A DNA stretch of 64,000 bases from Methylocapsa palsarum (GTDB lineage: Bacteria > Pseudomonadota > Alphaproteobacteria > Rhizobiales > Beijerinckiaceae), in contig NZ_FOSN01000008.1 in NCBI RefSeq assembly GCF_900114285.1, forward strand, positions 62,001 to 126,000, given 5' to 3'. Positions 54,052 to 62,348 of the stretch are shown here, one piece after another. A program made the position numbers and the translations under genes. The notes beneath the pieces were generated by a model, which had not been told where the DNA came from, did no database searches, and saw only the letters and a program-made list of their open reading frames with translations. Position 1 is the first letter of the stretch. Each line of letters starts with the position of its first letter.

Positions 54052-55473
54052 TCACCCCGCCATCACCGCCGCGCCCGGCCCCTCCGGCCCGATCGCCTTG
54101 CGCTGGTGACGCGCGGTGCGGGTGCGCATGGTGACAAGTTCCTCGGCCGAGGTCGGGTGGACCGCCACCGTCTCGTCGAAATCGGCCTTCTTGGCGCCGA
54201 GCCTGACCGCTATCCCCAGAAGCTGAGCCATTTCGCCCGCGCTTTCGCCAAGGATATGGACGCCAAGAACGCGGTCGCTCGCGCCGTCCACGACGATCTT
54301 CATAATGGTTTTATCCGTCCGCCCAGAGAGCGCCGCTTTCAAGGGCAGAAAGCTCGCCATATAAATGTCCACGATGTCGTAATCGGCGCGCGCCGCGGCC
54401 TCGGTCAGGCCGACGGTCCCGACTTCGGGCGTCGTGAAGACGCTGGTCGGGACGTTGACATGCGAAACCGCGGTCGGCCTGGCGCCGAAGACCGTGTCCG
54501 CGAAGGCGTGACCTTCGCGGATCGCGACGGGCGTCAGGGCGAGCCGGTTGGTGACGTCGCCGACCGCGTAGACGGAGTCGGCGCTGCTTTTCGAGAAGGC
54601 GTCCACCTTGATCGCGCCGAGACGGTCGAGCTCCACCCCGGCCTTGTCGAGGCCAAGCCCCCCTGTCGCCGGCCGCCGTCCTGTTGCGACCAGGACCTGA
54701 TCGGCCTGCATTTCCTCGCCCTGCGTCAGACTGACGCAAAGCCCGCCCGCCGGATTTTGCCGGATGGATTTCAGCATGATGTTGAATTCGAGCTTGACCC
54801 CCGCATGGGCGAGGGCGTCGCGGACGCCGCAGCGCATATCCTCATCGAACCCGCGCAGCACATTTTCGCCGCGGGTCGCGAGAGTCACCTTCGAGCCGAG
54901 GCGCGCAAAGATCGAGGCGAATTCCACGGCGATGTAGCCGCCCCCGACGATCAGCAGGGCGCTGGGGAAGTGCGGAAGATCGAAAATTTCGTTGGAGGTG
55001 ATCGCAAGCTCGCGGCCCTGAACCTCGGGCTCAAGCATCGGCGCGCCGCCGACGGCGACGAGAATGATTTTCGCCGTGACCCTGCGGCCGTCGGCCGCGA
55101 GCCGGATCGTGTGGGGATCCTCCAGTTCGGCCCGGCTTTCAAACATCTGAACGCCCGCGGAATCGAGATTGCGGCGATAGATTGCGGAAAGACGGGAAAT
55201 CTCCTTCTCCTTCGCGGCGACGAGTCTTGGCCAGTCGAAGCTGGCGTCGGGAACGCTCCAGCCGAAACCCGCCGCATCCGCGAAATCGTCCTTGAACCGG
55301 CTGGCGTAGACCATCAGCTTTTTCGGCACGCAGCCGCGTACGACGCAGGTTCCGCCGATGCGAAATTCTTCCGCGACGGCCGTCCTCGCGCCATAACCCG
55401 CCGCGACGCGGGCGGCGCGCACGCCGCCGGATCCGGCGCCGATGACAAAGAGGTCAAAATCAAAATCGGCCAT
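54052..55473 (-). CDS. gor: Glutathione-disulfide reductase
   Basis: FAD enzyme that regenerates glutathione with NADPH. From the ATG at 55473 (MADFDFDLFVIGAGSGG) it has 473 residues: FAD loop GAGSGGVRAAR, the redox pair in GGTCVVRGCVPKK (Cys-x4-Cys), the NAD(P) loop VGGGYIAVEFASIFARLG, VYAVGDVTNR and the C-terminal catalytic His region VAVHPTSAEEL. An Arg a few residues after the second loop (TRGE) is consistent with NADPH use. The frame opens at 55590. An AT-rich stretch precedes the gene. Confidence 0.94.
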   Translation of the reverse strand: MADFDFDLFVIGAGSGGVRAARVAAGYGARTAVAEEFRIGGTCVVRGCVPKKLMVYASRFKDDFADAAGFGWSVPDASFDWPRLVAAKEKEISRLSAIYRRNLDSAGVQMFESRAELEDPHTIRLAADGRRVTAKIILVAVGGAPMLEPEVQGRELAITSNEIFDLPHFPSALLIVGGGYIAVEFASIFARLGSKVTLATRGENVLRGFDEDMRCGVRDALAHAGVKLEFNIMLKSIRQNPAGGLCVSLTQGEEMQADQVLVATGRRPATGGLGLDKAGVELDRLGAIKVDAFSKSSADSVYAVGDVTNRLALTPVAIREGHAFADTVFGARPTAVSHVNVPTSVFTTPEVGTVGLTEAAARADYDIVDIYMASFLPLKAALSGRTDKTIMKIVVDGASDRVLGVHILGESAGEMAQLLGIAVRLGAKKADFDETVAVHPTSAEELVTMRTRTARHQRKAIGPEGPGAAVMAG

Positions 55474-55557
55474 GCCAACGCCTCTGCCCGAAAAGGCAAG
55501 CTTGATCAAAACATGAAATATATATATTAATTTATTGATATAAAATGATTTTATCCT

Positions 55558-55674
55558 GGAGCATATTCTGATCGGATTGAACCAATCCAATCGACAAGAC
55601 TATGCTCAAGCCTTTGACTCTGGAGCGATTTCTGATCGATCGCATGACTTCATGCGATCGGAAAGCGCTCTAGA
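55558..55674 (-). repeat. Dispersed palindromic repeat, full copy
   Basis: Reads GGAGCATATTCTGATCGGAT, CCAATCGACAAGACTATGC, CTGGAGCGATTTCTGATCG and ATGCGATCGGAAAGCGCTCT on the plus strand, the same orientation as the tandem array at 49748. Its right edge supplies the TAG stop codon of the DUF2059 gene. Confidence 0.87.
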
Positions 55675-56215
55675 GTTCGTGACCCTTCTTCTTCATTTCG
55701 GCGCGCACCCGGGTCATCATGTCGGTCGAGATCCGGCTCTGCCATCCCTGCATCGCAGTGACGACTTCCGTCAGAAAAGCCGGCTGCGTCGCCACATATT
55801 GCTTTCCGGCGGGACTCTGGAAAAACGCCAGCGCCGCCGTCAGATCCGCTTCGCTCATCTGCTTCACGTAAATCTGCGCCGCAAGTCCGATCATCTCGTC
55901 GGCCTGTTTGTCGAATTCCGGCTGAAGCCGGGTCAGGACTTCATTGAGGTCGCGAATCAGTTCGGGCCGGGTCTGGGTCAGCGAGGTTCCGATCTGATCC
56001 ATATATTGCGGTATGATGACGCTGAACGAGCGGGCCATGCCCGAGGCGACGACAAGCCCGCGGGCGGCCGACAGCGCCGCCGCGCTTGCCGGGGCAGAGG
56101 GAGCGGCTGCGGGCGCCGGTTGCTGCGCGCGGGCGGGAGCCGCCGCGAGACAGGCGGCCGCCAGCGCGGCGCCAAGCGCCAACATTCCGCCGCGTTGTTT
56201 GAGACTGATGCGCAC
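55670..56215 (-). CDS. DUF2059 domain exported protein
   Basis: A 181-residue periplasmic protein. The signal peptide (GMLALGAALAAACLAAAPARA) is followed by an Ala/Pro-rich linker and the helical DUF2059 domain at about 70-175, with VIIPQYMDQIGTSL, the family's IYVKQMSEADLTAALAFFQSP (two parts) and AGKQYVATQP. Its function is unknown. The stop codon TAG coincides with the edge of a dispersed repeat. Upstream of it is rpiA, 74 bases away. Confidence 0.85.
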   Translation of the reverse strand: MRISLKQRGGMLALGAALAAACLAAAPARAQQPAPAAAPSAPASAAALSAARGLVVASGMARSFSVIIPQYMDQIGTSLTQTRPELIRDLNEVLTRLQPEFDKQADEMIGLAAQIYVKQMSEADLTAALAFFQSPAGKQYVATQPAFLTEVVTAMQGWQSRISTDMMTRVRAEMKKKGHEL

Positions 56216-56289
56216 GTGAACCTCCGATTGCGGCGATGCCTGCGGTTTCGTTTAGGGCGCGGCCGCCCCGCGCGCAACCGGCGCGCGCC

Positions 56290-57000
56290 TCAATCGAGCC
56301 GGCCGAAAACATCGACCCCCGAGGGCCCCGCGCTGATCACCGCCGCGGCGATCCCGATGAAAAGCCCGTGTTCGACGACCCCCGGCACAGCGCGGAGGGC
56401 GAGCGCCAGGCCATTCGGATCGATAATGGAGCCGAACCGGCAATCGAAAAGATAATGGCCGTTGTCCGTCAGATAGGGCTCAGCGTCAGCGCCCTGGCGC
56501 AATCTGATTTCGCCCGAGCAGCCGCAGCCGGCGGCGGCCCTCGCAATCATGCGGCGCGTCGCCTCGATCCCGAACAGATTGACTTCCACCGGCAGCGGAA
56601 ATTTTCCGAGCGTTTCGACGAACTTCGAGGAATCGGTGATGACGACCATGCGCCGGGACGCCGTCGCGACGATCTTTTCGCGCAGCAGCGCGCCGCCGCC
56701 GCCCTTGATCAGACGCAAATTCGCGTCGAACTCGTCGGCCCCGTCGACCGTCAGATCGAGTTCTGGCGTTTCGTCGAGCGTCGAAAGCGGAATCGACAAT
56801 TCCTCCGCCTGGATCCGCGTGCGCTCCGATGTCGGGACGCAAAGCACGTCGAGGCCGGCCGCGACGCGTTCGCCCAGCAGACTGACGAAATGCGCCGCCG
56901 TCGATCCGGTGCCAAGGCCAAGCCGCATCCCGGACGACACAAGATCGAGCGCCGTCGCGGCGGCGAGACGTTTGGCGTCATCGGGATTGAGAGCGGGCAT
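56290..57000 (-). CDS. rpiA: Ribose-5-phosphate isomerase A
   Basis: Interconverts ribose 5-phosphate and ribulose 5-phosphate in the pentose phosphate pathway and in the Calvin or ribulose monophosphate cycles. The 236 residues contain [12 protein letters not shown] (about 29-40), the catalytic DGADEFD loop, [14 protein letters not shown] with its catalytic Glu, and the C-terminal NGHYLFDC segment. The start [11 protein letters not shown] at 57000 fits. It follows ndk on the same strand after 149 bases, including an AT-rich stretch. Confidence 0.95.
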   Translation of the reverse strand: MPALNPDDAKRLAAATALDLVSSGMRLGLGTGSTAAHFVSLLGERVAAGLDVLCVPTSERTRIQAEELSIPLSTLDETPELDLTVDGADEFDANLRLIKGGGGALLREKIVATASRRMVVITDSSKFVETLGKFPLPVEVNLFGIEATRRMIARAAAGCGCSGEIRLRQGADAEPYLTDNGHYLFDCRFGSIIDPNGLALALRAVPGVVEHGLFIGIAAAVISAGPSGVDVFGRLD

Positions 57001-57149
57001 TTCAGCGTTCGATTGTCTTTAAAGGCATTTTCGCCGCAGGGTTGTTTTCAGCCTACCCCGCACGCGCGTCCATGGCTCATGTTTTAGTTTAATAACACAA
57101 GCCAAGGATTTGTTAGTTTTGCCTTTTCAAAGGCCGTTGCTCCAATTGA

Positions 57150-57572
57150 TTATCCGACGATCTCGTTGCCGGAAAACCATTGAGCGATCTCGATCGCGGC
57201 GGTGTCGAGCGCATCCGACCCATGCGCCGAGTTTTCCCCGACCGACAGCGCGTGCTCCTTGCGGATCGTTCCGGGATCGGCCTTGGCGGGATCGGTCGCG
57301 CCAAGCACGCCGCGATAGGTCTTGATCGCGTCTTCGCCTTCGAGAACCTGAACGACCACGGGGCCGGCAATCATCGTCCCGACGAGTTCGCCGAAAAAGG
57401 GCCGCTCCTTGTGCACCGCGTAGAAGGTCTCGGCCTGCGCGCGGGTCATCTGCACGCGCTTCTGCGCCACGATCCGCAAGCCCGCCTTCTCGATCAGGGC
57501 GTTGATGGCCCCCGTCAGATTGCGCCGGGTCGCGTCGGGCTTCAGGATGGAGAAGGTGCGTTCGATGGCCAT
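57150..57572 (-). CDS. ndk: Nucleoside diphosphate kinase
   Basis: Moves gamma-phosphate from ATP to other NDPs through a phosphohistidine. The 140-residue subunit starts [18 protein letters not shown], has the region [19 protein letters not shown], and carries the active-site His in [12 protein letters not shown] (about 115-126). Length and motifs are canonical. It is downstream of the DUF3501 gene by 66 bases on the same strand. Confidence 0.97.
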   Translation of the reverse strand: MAIERTFSILKPDATRRNLTGAINALIEKAGLRIVAQKRVQMTRAQAETFYAVHKERPFFGELVGTMIAGPVVVQVLEGEDAIKTYRGVLGATDPAKADPGTIRKEHALSVGENSAHGSDALDTAAIEIAQWFSGNEIVG

Positions 57573-57638
57573 GGTGTTCCTTCGGATGGGTCAAAATTTA
57601 CGCCGCTTATAGTGGCGCTGACTCGGCTTTGCAAAGCT

Positions 57639-58229
57639 TCAGTCGAAGTCATTGCCGAGTTCTGCCCGCACCGCCTCCGGCAACACGGCCGAATGGCCGT
57701 AATTCTGGTGCGAGAAGCCGAGCGCCGCCCTGGCGCCGGGAGCGCGGAACGCTTCAATCTGGGCCGGCGCGAAGTCGAAATGGACGAATTGCACCGACGA
57801 CGCCTTGCCGTCCGAGCGGGTGCGGTCCTGATCCGCCTCGGGCCGCCCCACGATGCGTTCGCCGCCGATCTCGATGAATGCGGTGTCCTCGATTCCGCCG
57901 AGGCCGCCGAGAATCCGCTTGCGCCGTTCCGGATCGTCGATCTCGATCATGAAAGTCGCGACAAGTTCACGTCCCTGTGGAATCAGTGGATTGTAGGCGG
58001 AAAGCTCATCCGGGATCTGAGCGGCGCCGCCTTTTTCGATGAACAGCATTTCGTGAACCTGCATCCACATCGTGTCGTGGTTCTCGAAGTAAAAGGTGAC
58101 ATACGGGCCAACCTCGACGCGGCGGCTCTGCTTGCGTTCGGAGATCTTGCGGCGGCTTTCGGCGCGGATTTTGGCGTAATCCGCCATCGGCAGAATATCA
58201 TCCGCCGTGAGAGCGTGTTTCTGGGTCAT
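57639..58229 (-). CDS. DUF3501 family protein
   Basis: A 196-residue soluble protein (start at 58229, MTQKHALTADDIL). Conserved-looking blocks are RRKISERKQSRRVEVGPYVT, FENHDTMWMQVHEMLFIEK and LGFSHQNYGHSAVLPEAVR. No reaction is known. It is the third gene of the recurrent cluster rubrerythrin, two-cluster Fe-S/CCG protein and DUF3501, found in many proteobacteria, which suggests a role with those in oxidative stress or iron handling. The frame opens at 58250. Confidence 0.85.
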   Translation of the reverse strand: MTQKHALTADDILPMADYAKIRAESRRKISERKQSRRVEVGPYVTFYFENHDTMWMQVHEMLFIEKGGAAQIPDELSAYNPLIPQGRELVATFMIEIDDPERRKRILGGLGGIEDTAFIEIGGERIVGRPEADQDRTRSDGKASSVQFVHFDFAPAQIEAFRAPGARAALGFSHQNYGHSAVLPEAVRAELGNDFD

Positions 58230-58287
58230 GTCTTGCTCCGGACTCAACAAAACGCGGTCTCGCGTTCAGCACGCGTGTCGCGTTCGG

Positions 58288-59658
58288 TCAGTTTTTGCTG
58301 TTTTCGAGACCATAGGCTTTTGCGATCAGCTGGATCGGATGGGCGTAGAGCTCCGGCTTGTCGGCGCCGCCGAGGTTCTCGACGCCCTGCGCGATATGGC
58401 GTCCGGCGAGCGGACATTCCGAAGTCACGATCGCCTTGCCGCCTTCGGCCACCTGTCTGGCGACCGGCGCGCCCACCTTCAACGCCGTTTCGAAATTGCC
58501 GGTCTTGCAGCCCCACGCGCCGCCGTGACCCGAGCAGCGCTCGATGACCTGGAGCTTCGCCTCGGGAATGAGACGCAGGAGGTCGCGAGCTTTCTGGCCG
58601 ATGTTCTGGGCCCGGGAATGACACGAAATATGAAGCGCCACGCCGCCGGCCGCGACCGGCTGCATTCCGGGCGCGATTCCCTCTTTCCTGGCGATGCCGA
58701 CGACATATTCGCTGAGGTCGTAGGCCGCCTTCGACAGCAGTTTGACGTCCTCGTCCTCCGGCAGGATCAGCGGCCATTCCGACTTCAGCATCAGCGCGCA
58801 GGATGGCACAAGAGCGACGACGTCATAACCTTTTTCGATCCATGGCCGCATCGCCGAGGCGACCTCTTTGGCCGCCTTGGCGACCTCGCCGATTTCGCCT
58901 TGCTCCAGCAACGGCATTCCGCAGCATCGCGGATGGACGACTTCCGTCTCGACGCCGTTTTTCGCAAGCACCGCGCGGGCGGCGAGGCCAATGTCGGGAT
59001 CGTTATAATTGGCGTAGCAGGTTGCGTAGATCACCGCCTTGCGGCCATGCGCCGGCGCGTCCCGGTTCACGGCGCCTTGCGAGTCCGCGTCGCCTTGAGA
59101 GTCCGCGGCGCGATCAACCAGGCTTTTAGAGACGAACGAGGGCAGCCATGCGCGCCGGTCGAGCCCGGCCGCCTTCTCAACCACGATGCGCGCGGTCTTA
59201 TGGCCAAGCCTCGTCGTCCAATTGGCGAGCGGAGCGAAATATGCGGCGAGTTTGCCGTTGCGGTCGGTTTTCGCCAGTTCGCGATCGGCGAGCCCCTCCT
59301 CGCCCTTTTTCGCCTCGACCGCCCGATAGCGCAGCATCAGGTGAGGGAAATCGAGATTGAATTCGTGCGGCGGCACGTAGGGGCATTTGGTCATGTAGCA
59401 CATGTCGCAGAGCGTGCAGGCGTCGACGATGGGCTTGAAATCCTTGCTCTCGACCGTGTCCAGCTCGCCGTTGGCGCACGCGTCGACGAGATCGAAAAGG
59501 CGCGGAAAAGAATCGCACAGGTTGAAGCAGCGCCGACAGCCATGGCAGATGTCGAAGATTCGCCGCGCCTCAGCGTCGAGCTTTGCTTCATCGTAAAAAT
59601 CAGGGCTCCGCCAATCCAACGGATGCCGTGAGGGAGCTGCGAGGCCGCCTTCGCTCAT
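58288..59658 (-). CDS. Fe-S and CCG domain protein (GlpC/HdrD-like)
   Basis: A 456-residue protein with two [4Fe-4S] ferredoxin-type sites near the N-terminus ([11 protein letters not shown] at about 34-44, [13 protein letters not shown] at about 86-98) and two CCG cysteine domains ([10 protein letters not shown] near 245, [13 protein letters not shown] near 370). This layout resembles the GlpC subunit of glycerol-3-phosphate dehydrogenase and the heterodisulfide reductase D subunit, but no glp or hdr gene is near. It belongs with rubrerythrin and DUF3501; probably electron transfer to the rubrerythrin or a partner. Confidence 0.87.
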   Translation of the reverse strand: MSEGGLAAPSRHPLDWRSPDFYDEAKLDAEARRIFDICHGCRRCFNLCDSFPRLFDLVDACANGELDTVESKDFKPIVDACTLCDMCYMTKCPYVPPHEFNLDFPHLMLRYRAVEAKKGEEGLADRELAKTDRNGKLAAYFAPLANWTTRLGHKTARIVVEKAAGLDRRAWLPSFVSKSLVDRAADSQGDADSQGAVNRDAPAHGRKAVIYATCYANYNDPDIGLAARAVLAKNGVETEVVHPRCCGMPLLEQGEIGEVAKAAKEVASAMRPWIEKGYDVVALVPSCALMLKSEWPLILPEDEDVKLLSKAAYDLSEYVVGIARKEGIAPGMQPVAAGGVALHISCHSRAQNIGQKARDLLRLIPEAKLQVIERCSGHGGAWGCKTGNFETALKVGAPVARQVAEGGKAIVTSECPLAGRHIAQGVENLGGADKPELYAHPIQLIAKAYGLENSKN

Positions 59659-59690
59659 GTCGCCATCATCTCCGGAGAAAAAATAAGGAT

Positions 59691-59718
59691 GAGGCCCAGC
59701 TGGCTAAAGCTGGGCCTC
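59691..59718 (-). terminator. Intrinsic terminator after rubrerythrin
   Basis: A perfect 10-bp stem GAGGCCCAGC / GCTGGGCCTC with an 8-base loop, 22 bases after the rubrerythrin stop on the minus strand, followed by ATCCTTATTTTTTC. It should end most rubrerythrin transcripts before the Fe-S protein gene, allowing higher rubrerythrin levels. Confidence 0.8.
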
Positions 59719-59740
59719 GATCTTACGAATTTCGGACGAA

Positions 59741-60160
59741 TTATTTCGGCAGTTCGTCGAGAGCCTTCTGGAAGCGGCCGGCGTGCGAACGCTCGGCCTT
59801 GGCGAGCGTCTCGAACCAGTCGGCGATCTCGCCGAAGCCTTCCTCGCGGGCGGTGCGCGCCATGCCGGGATACATGTCGGTGTATTCGTGCGTCTCGCCG
59901 GCGACGGCGGCGCCAAGGTTCAGATGCGTTTCGCCGATGGGCAGGCCCGTCGCAGGATCGCCGACGGCCTCGAGGAATTCGAGATGGCCGTGAGCATGGC
60001 CGGTCTCGCCTTCGGCGGTCGAGCGGAACACAGCCGCGACGTCGTTGTAGCCTTCGATGTCGGCCTTTTGCGCGAAATAAAGATAGCGGCGGTTCGCCTG
60101 AGATTCGCCCGCGAAGGCGTCCTTCAGGTTGGTTTCGGTCTTGCTGCCAGCCAGCGCCAT
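59741..60160 (-). CDS. Rubrerythrin family protein (diiron ferritin-like domain)
   Basis: A 139-residue four-helix diiron protein. Iron ligands are visible in [28 protein letters not shown] (E-x-x-H), [16 protein letters not shown] and [13 protein letters not shown] (E-x-x-H). The C-terminal rubredoxin domain of classic rubrerythrin is missing, so it is the short form. These proteins reduce hydrogen peroxide or bind iron. Upstream is a palindrome matching the Irr box; downstream is a strong terminator, then the Fe-S/CCG and DUF3501 genes. Confidence 0.93.
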   Translation of the reverse strand: MALAGSKTETNLKDAFAGESQANRRYLYFAQKADIEGYNDVAAVFRSTAEGETGHAHGHLEFLEAVGDPATGLPIGETHLNLGAAVAGETHEYTDMYPGMARTAREEGFGEIADWFETLAKAERSHAGRFQKALDELPK

Positions 60161-60236
60161 GAGCGTGCTCCTTGCTTGAAAAACTTCAATTGGAATTCTG
60201 CCTAAGCCAGGGCGCAGATCATACCCGCGCCATCGC

Positions 60237-60251
60237 TTAGAATTGTTCTAA
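60237..60251. promoter_or_regulatory. Irr-box (ICE)-like palindrome upstream of rubrerythrin
   Basis: TTAGAA-TTG-TTCTAA, a perfect inverted repeat with 6-base arms and a 3-base spacer, matching the core of the iron control element bound by Irr in Hyphomicrobiales. It lies 77 bases before the rubrerythrin start codon. Regulation by Irr is inferred; no irr gene is in the window. Confidence 0.6.
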
Positions 60252-60444
60252 CTGCTGCGAAAGCGCAGTGCAAGAGAGACCAAAGCTTTTCCGCAGGCGT
60301 CATCAAGACGCATTGAAGCTGACGAAAAACAACCAGAAACAGCGGATTCGACCGATAAAAATAACGCCCGACCGGCGGCTCGCCCCGACGATCAGGCGCA
60401 ATCGTTTTTCTTGCAATGCAGCGCGAGCCGGGCGAAAAGCGCGC

Positions 60445-62319
60445 ATGCTCCATATCAACGACGTCACGCTGAGGCTCGGGCCTCGAATATTGTTCGACAA
60501 GGCGACCGCCGCCCTGCCCGATCATGCGCGCGTCGGTTTTGTTGGCCGCAACGGCGCCGGCAAGACGACGCTGTTCAAGATGATTTCGGGCGAGCTTGGC
60601 CCCGAATCGGGAACGATTTCCTATCCGAAACAGATGCGCCTCGGCCGCGTCGAGCAGGAGGCGCCGGGCGGTCCTGGAAGCCTCATCGACTTCGTCCTCG
60701 CCGCCGACCTCGAACGCGCGCGGCTCATGGAAGAAGCCGAAACGGCGAGCGATCCGGCCCGGATCTCGGACATCCACCTGCGCCTCGTCGACATCGGCGC
60801 CCATGCGGCGCCGTCCCGGGCGGCGGCCATTCTCGCCGGGCTCGGCTTCGACGAGGCCGCGCAGAACCGCTCGCTGTCGGAATTTTCCGGCGGCTGGCGC
60901 ATGCGAGTCGCGCTCGCCGCGGTGCTTTTTTCCGGCCCGGATCTGCTTTTGCTCGACGAGCCGACCAATTACCTCGATCTCGAAGGCACGCTCTGGCTGA
61001 TCGACTACCTTCAGCGCTATCCGGCGACGATCCTCGTCATCAGCCATGATCGCGACCTGCTCGACGCCGTGTCCGATCATATCCTGCATCTCGACCAGGC
61101 CAAGCTGACGCTTTGGCGCGGCAATTATTCGAGCTTCGAACAGCAGCGCCGCGAGCAGCAGGCGATCTTGCTCAAACACAAGAAAAAACAGGACGACCAG
61201 CGCAAGCACCTGCAATCCTTCGTCGACCGGTTCCGCGCCAAGGCGACCAAAGCGGCGCAGGCGCAATCCCGACTGAAGATGCTCGCCAAAATGGAGCCGA
61301 TCGCAGCGATCGTCGACGGCCATGTCCTGCCGTTTCACCTCCCCTCTCCGGCCAAGCCGCTCAGTCCGCCGATCGTCGCGATGGAGAACGCTAGCGTCGG
61401 CTATGGCGGCGAACCGATCCTGAAGCGGCTTTCGCTGAATATTTCCGATGACGACCGGATCGGCCTTCTGGGTTCGAACGGCAACGGCAAATCGACTTTC
61501 GCCAAGCTCGTCTCCGGACGCCTCGCCGCGCTGGACGGAATGGTCCGGCGTTCGTCAAAACTCGACGTCGGCTTCTTCGCTCAGCATCAGGTCGATGACC
61601 TCGACGAAACCTCGACTCCTTATCAGTGCGTCGCGGAGCTGATGCGCGAGTCGACCGAGGCGAAAATTCGCGGCAAATGCGCTCAGTTCGGCTTTCCGAA
61701 CGTCAAGGCCGACACAAGGGTCGCGCAATTGTCGGGCGGCGAAAAGGCGCGGCTCCTGATGGGGCTCGCCTGCTTCAACGGCCCTCACCTCCTGATCCTC
61801 GACGAGCCGACCAACCATCTCGACATCGACAGCCGCGCCGCCCTGATCGAGGCGATCAACGATTATCAGGGCGCGATCATCCTTGTCTCGCATGACCGGC
61901 ATCTTCTGGACGCCTGCGCGGACCGTCTCTGGCTTGTCGAGGACGGCACCGTCGCGAGCTTCGACGGCGACATGGACGATTACAAAAAATACGTCCTCGA
62001 ACGCGCGAACGGCGGCAAGCCGGCGAGGAAAGGGCGCGCCGAAGCCGAACGCCAGTCCGGCCGGCGCGAGCCTTCGCCGCGCAAGGATACCGCCCCCGCA
62101 AAAAAGCGGATTTGGGCGATCGAGGAAAAGATGCGCAAATTCCAGGATCTCATCGCGCGCATCGACAAGGCTCTGGCCAATCCGGCGGCGTTCTCCAAAG
62201 ACCCGGCGAAGTCGGCGCAACTCTCGGCGCAACGGGGCGAACTTGAGAAAGCCCTCATGCTGGCCGAGGAAGAATGGCTTGAGCTTTCCGGCGAATCCGA
62301 GTCCGCGCAGGCCGGGTGA
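60445..62319 (+). CDS. ABC-F family ATPase (two ABC domains)
   Basis: A cytosolic ABC-F protein of 624 residues from the ATG at 60445 (MLHINDVTLRLGPR); the frame opens at 60268 but the 59 extra residues are unlike the family. ABC domain 1 has GRNGAGKTT and LSEFSGGWRMRVALA, then LLLLDEPTNYLD. The linker with a helical hairpin spans about 240-300. Domain 2 has GSNGNGKST, QLSGGEKARLLM and LLILDEPTNHLD. A charged C-terminal coiled coil is at about 530-615. Members act on ribosomes (Uup, EttA, YheS types); the subtype is uncertain. It is divergent from rubrerythrin. Confidence 0.9.
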   Translation: MLHINDVTLRLGPRILFDKATAALPDHARVGFVGRNGAGKTTLFKMISGELGPESGTISYPKQMRLGRVEQEAPGGPGSLIDFVLAADLERARLMEEAETASDPARISDIHLRLVDIGAHAAPSRAAAILAGLGFDEAAQNRSLSEFSGGWRMRVALAAVLFSGPDLLLLDEPTNYLDLEGTLWLIDYLQRYPATILVISHDRDLLDAVSDHILHLDQAKLTLWRGNYSSFEQQRREQQAILLKHKKKQDDQRKHLQSFVDRFRAKATKAAQAQSRLKMLAKMEPIAAIVDGHVLPFHLPSPAKPLSPPIVAMENASVGYGGEPILKRLSLNISDDDRIGLLGSNGNGKSTFAKLVSGRLAALDGMVRRSSKLDVGFFAQHQVDDLDETSTPYQCVAELMRESTEAKIRGKCAQFGFPNVKADTRVAQLSGGEKARLLMGLACFNGPHLLILDEPTNHLDIDSRAALIEAINDYQGAIILVSHDRHLLDACADRLWLVEDGTVASFDGDMDDYKKYVLERANGGKPARKGRAEAERQSGRREPSPRKDTAPAKKRIWAIEEKMRKFQDLIARIDKALANPAAFSKDPAKSAQLSAQRGELEKALMLAEEEWLELSGESESAQAG

Positions 62320-62348
62320 AGCGCCGAAGATCCTGCTCCTGACGCAAC

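Noticed and set aside
54025-55530. 501-codon plus-strand frame opposite gor
   Set aside because: gor has complete FAD, NADPH and redox motifs; the opposite frame has none and is His/Asp/Arg-rich.
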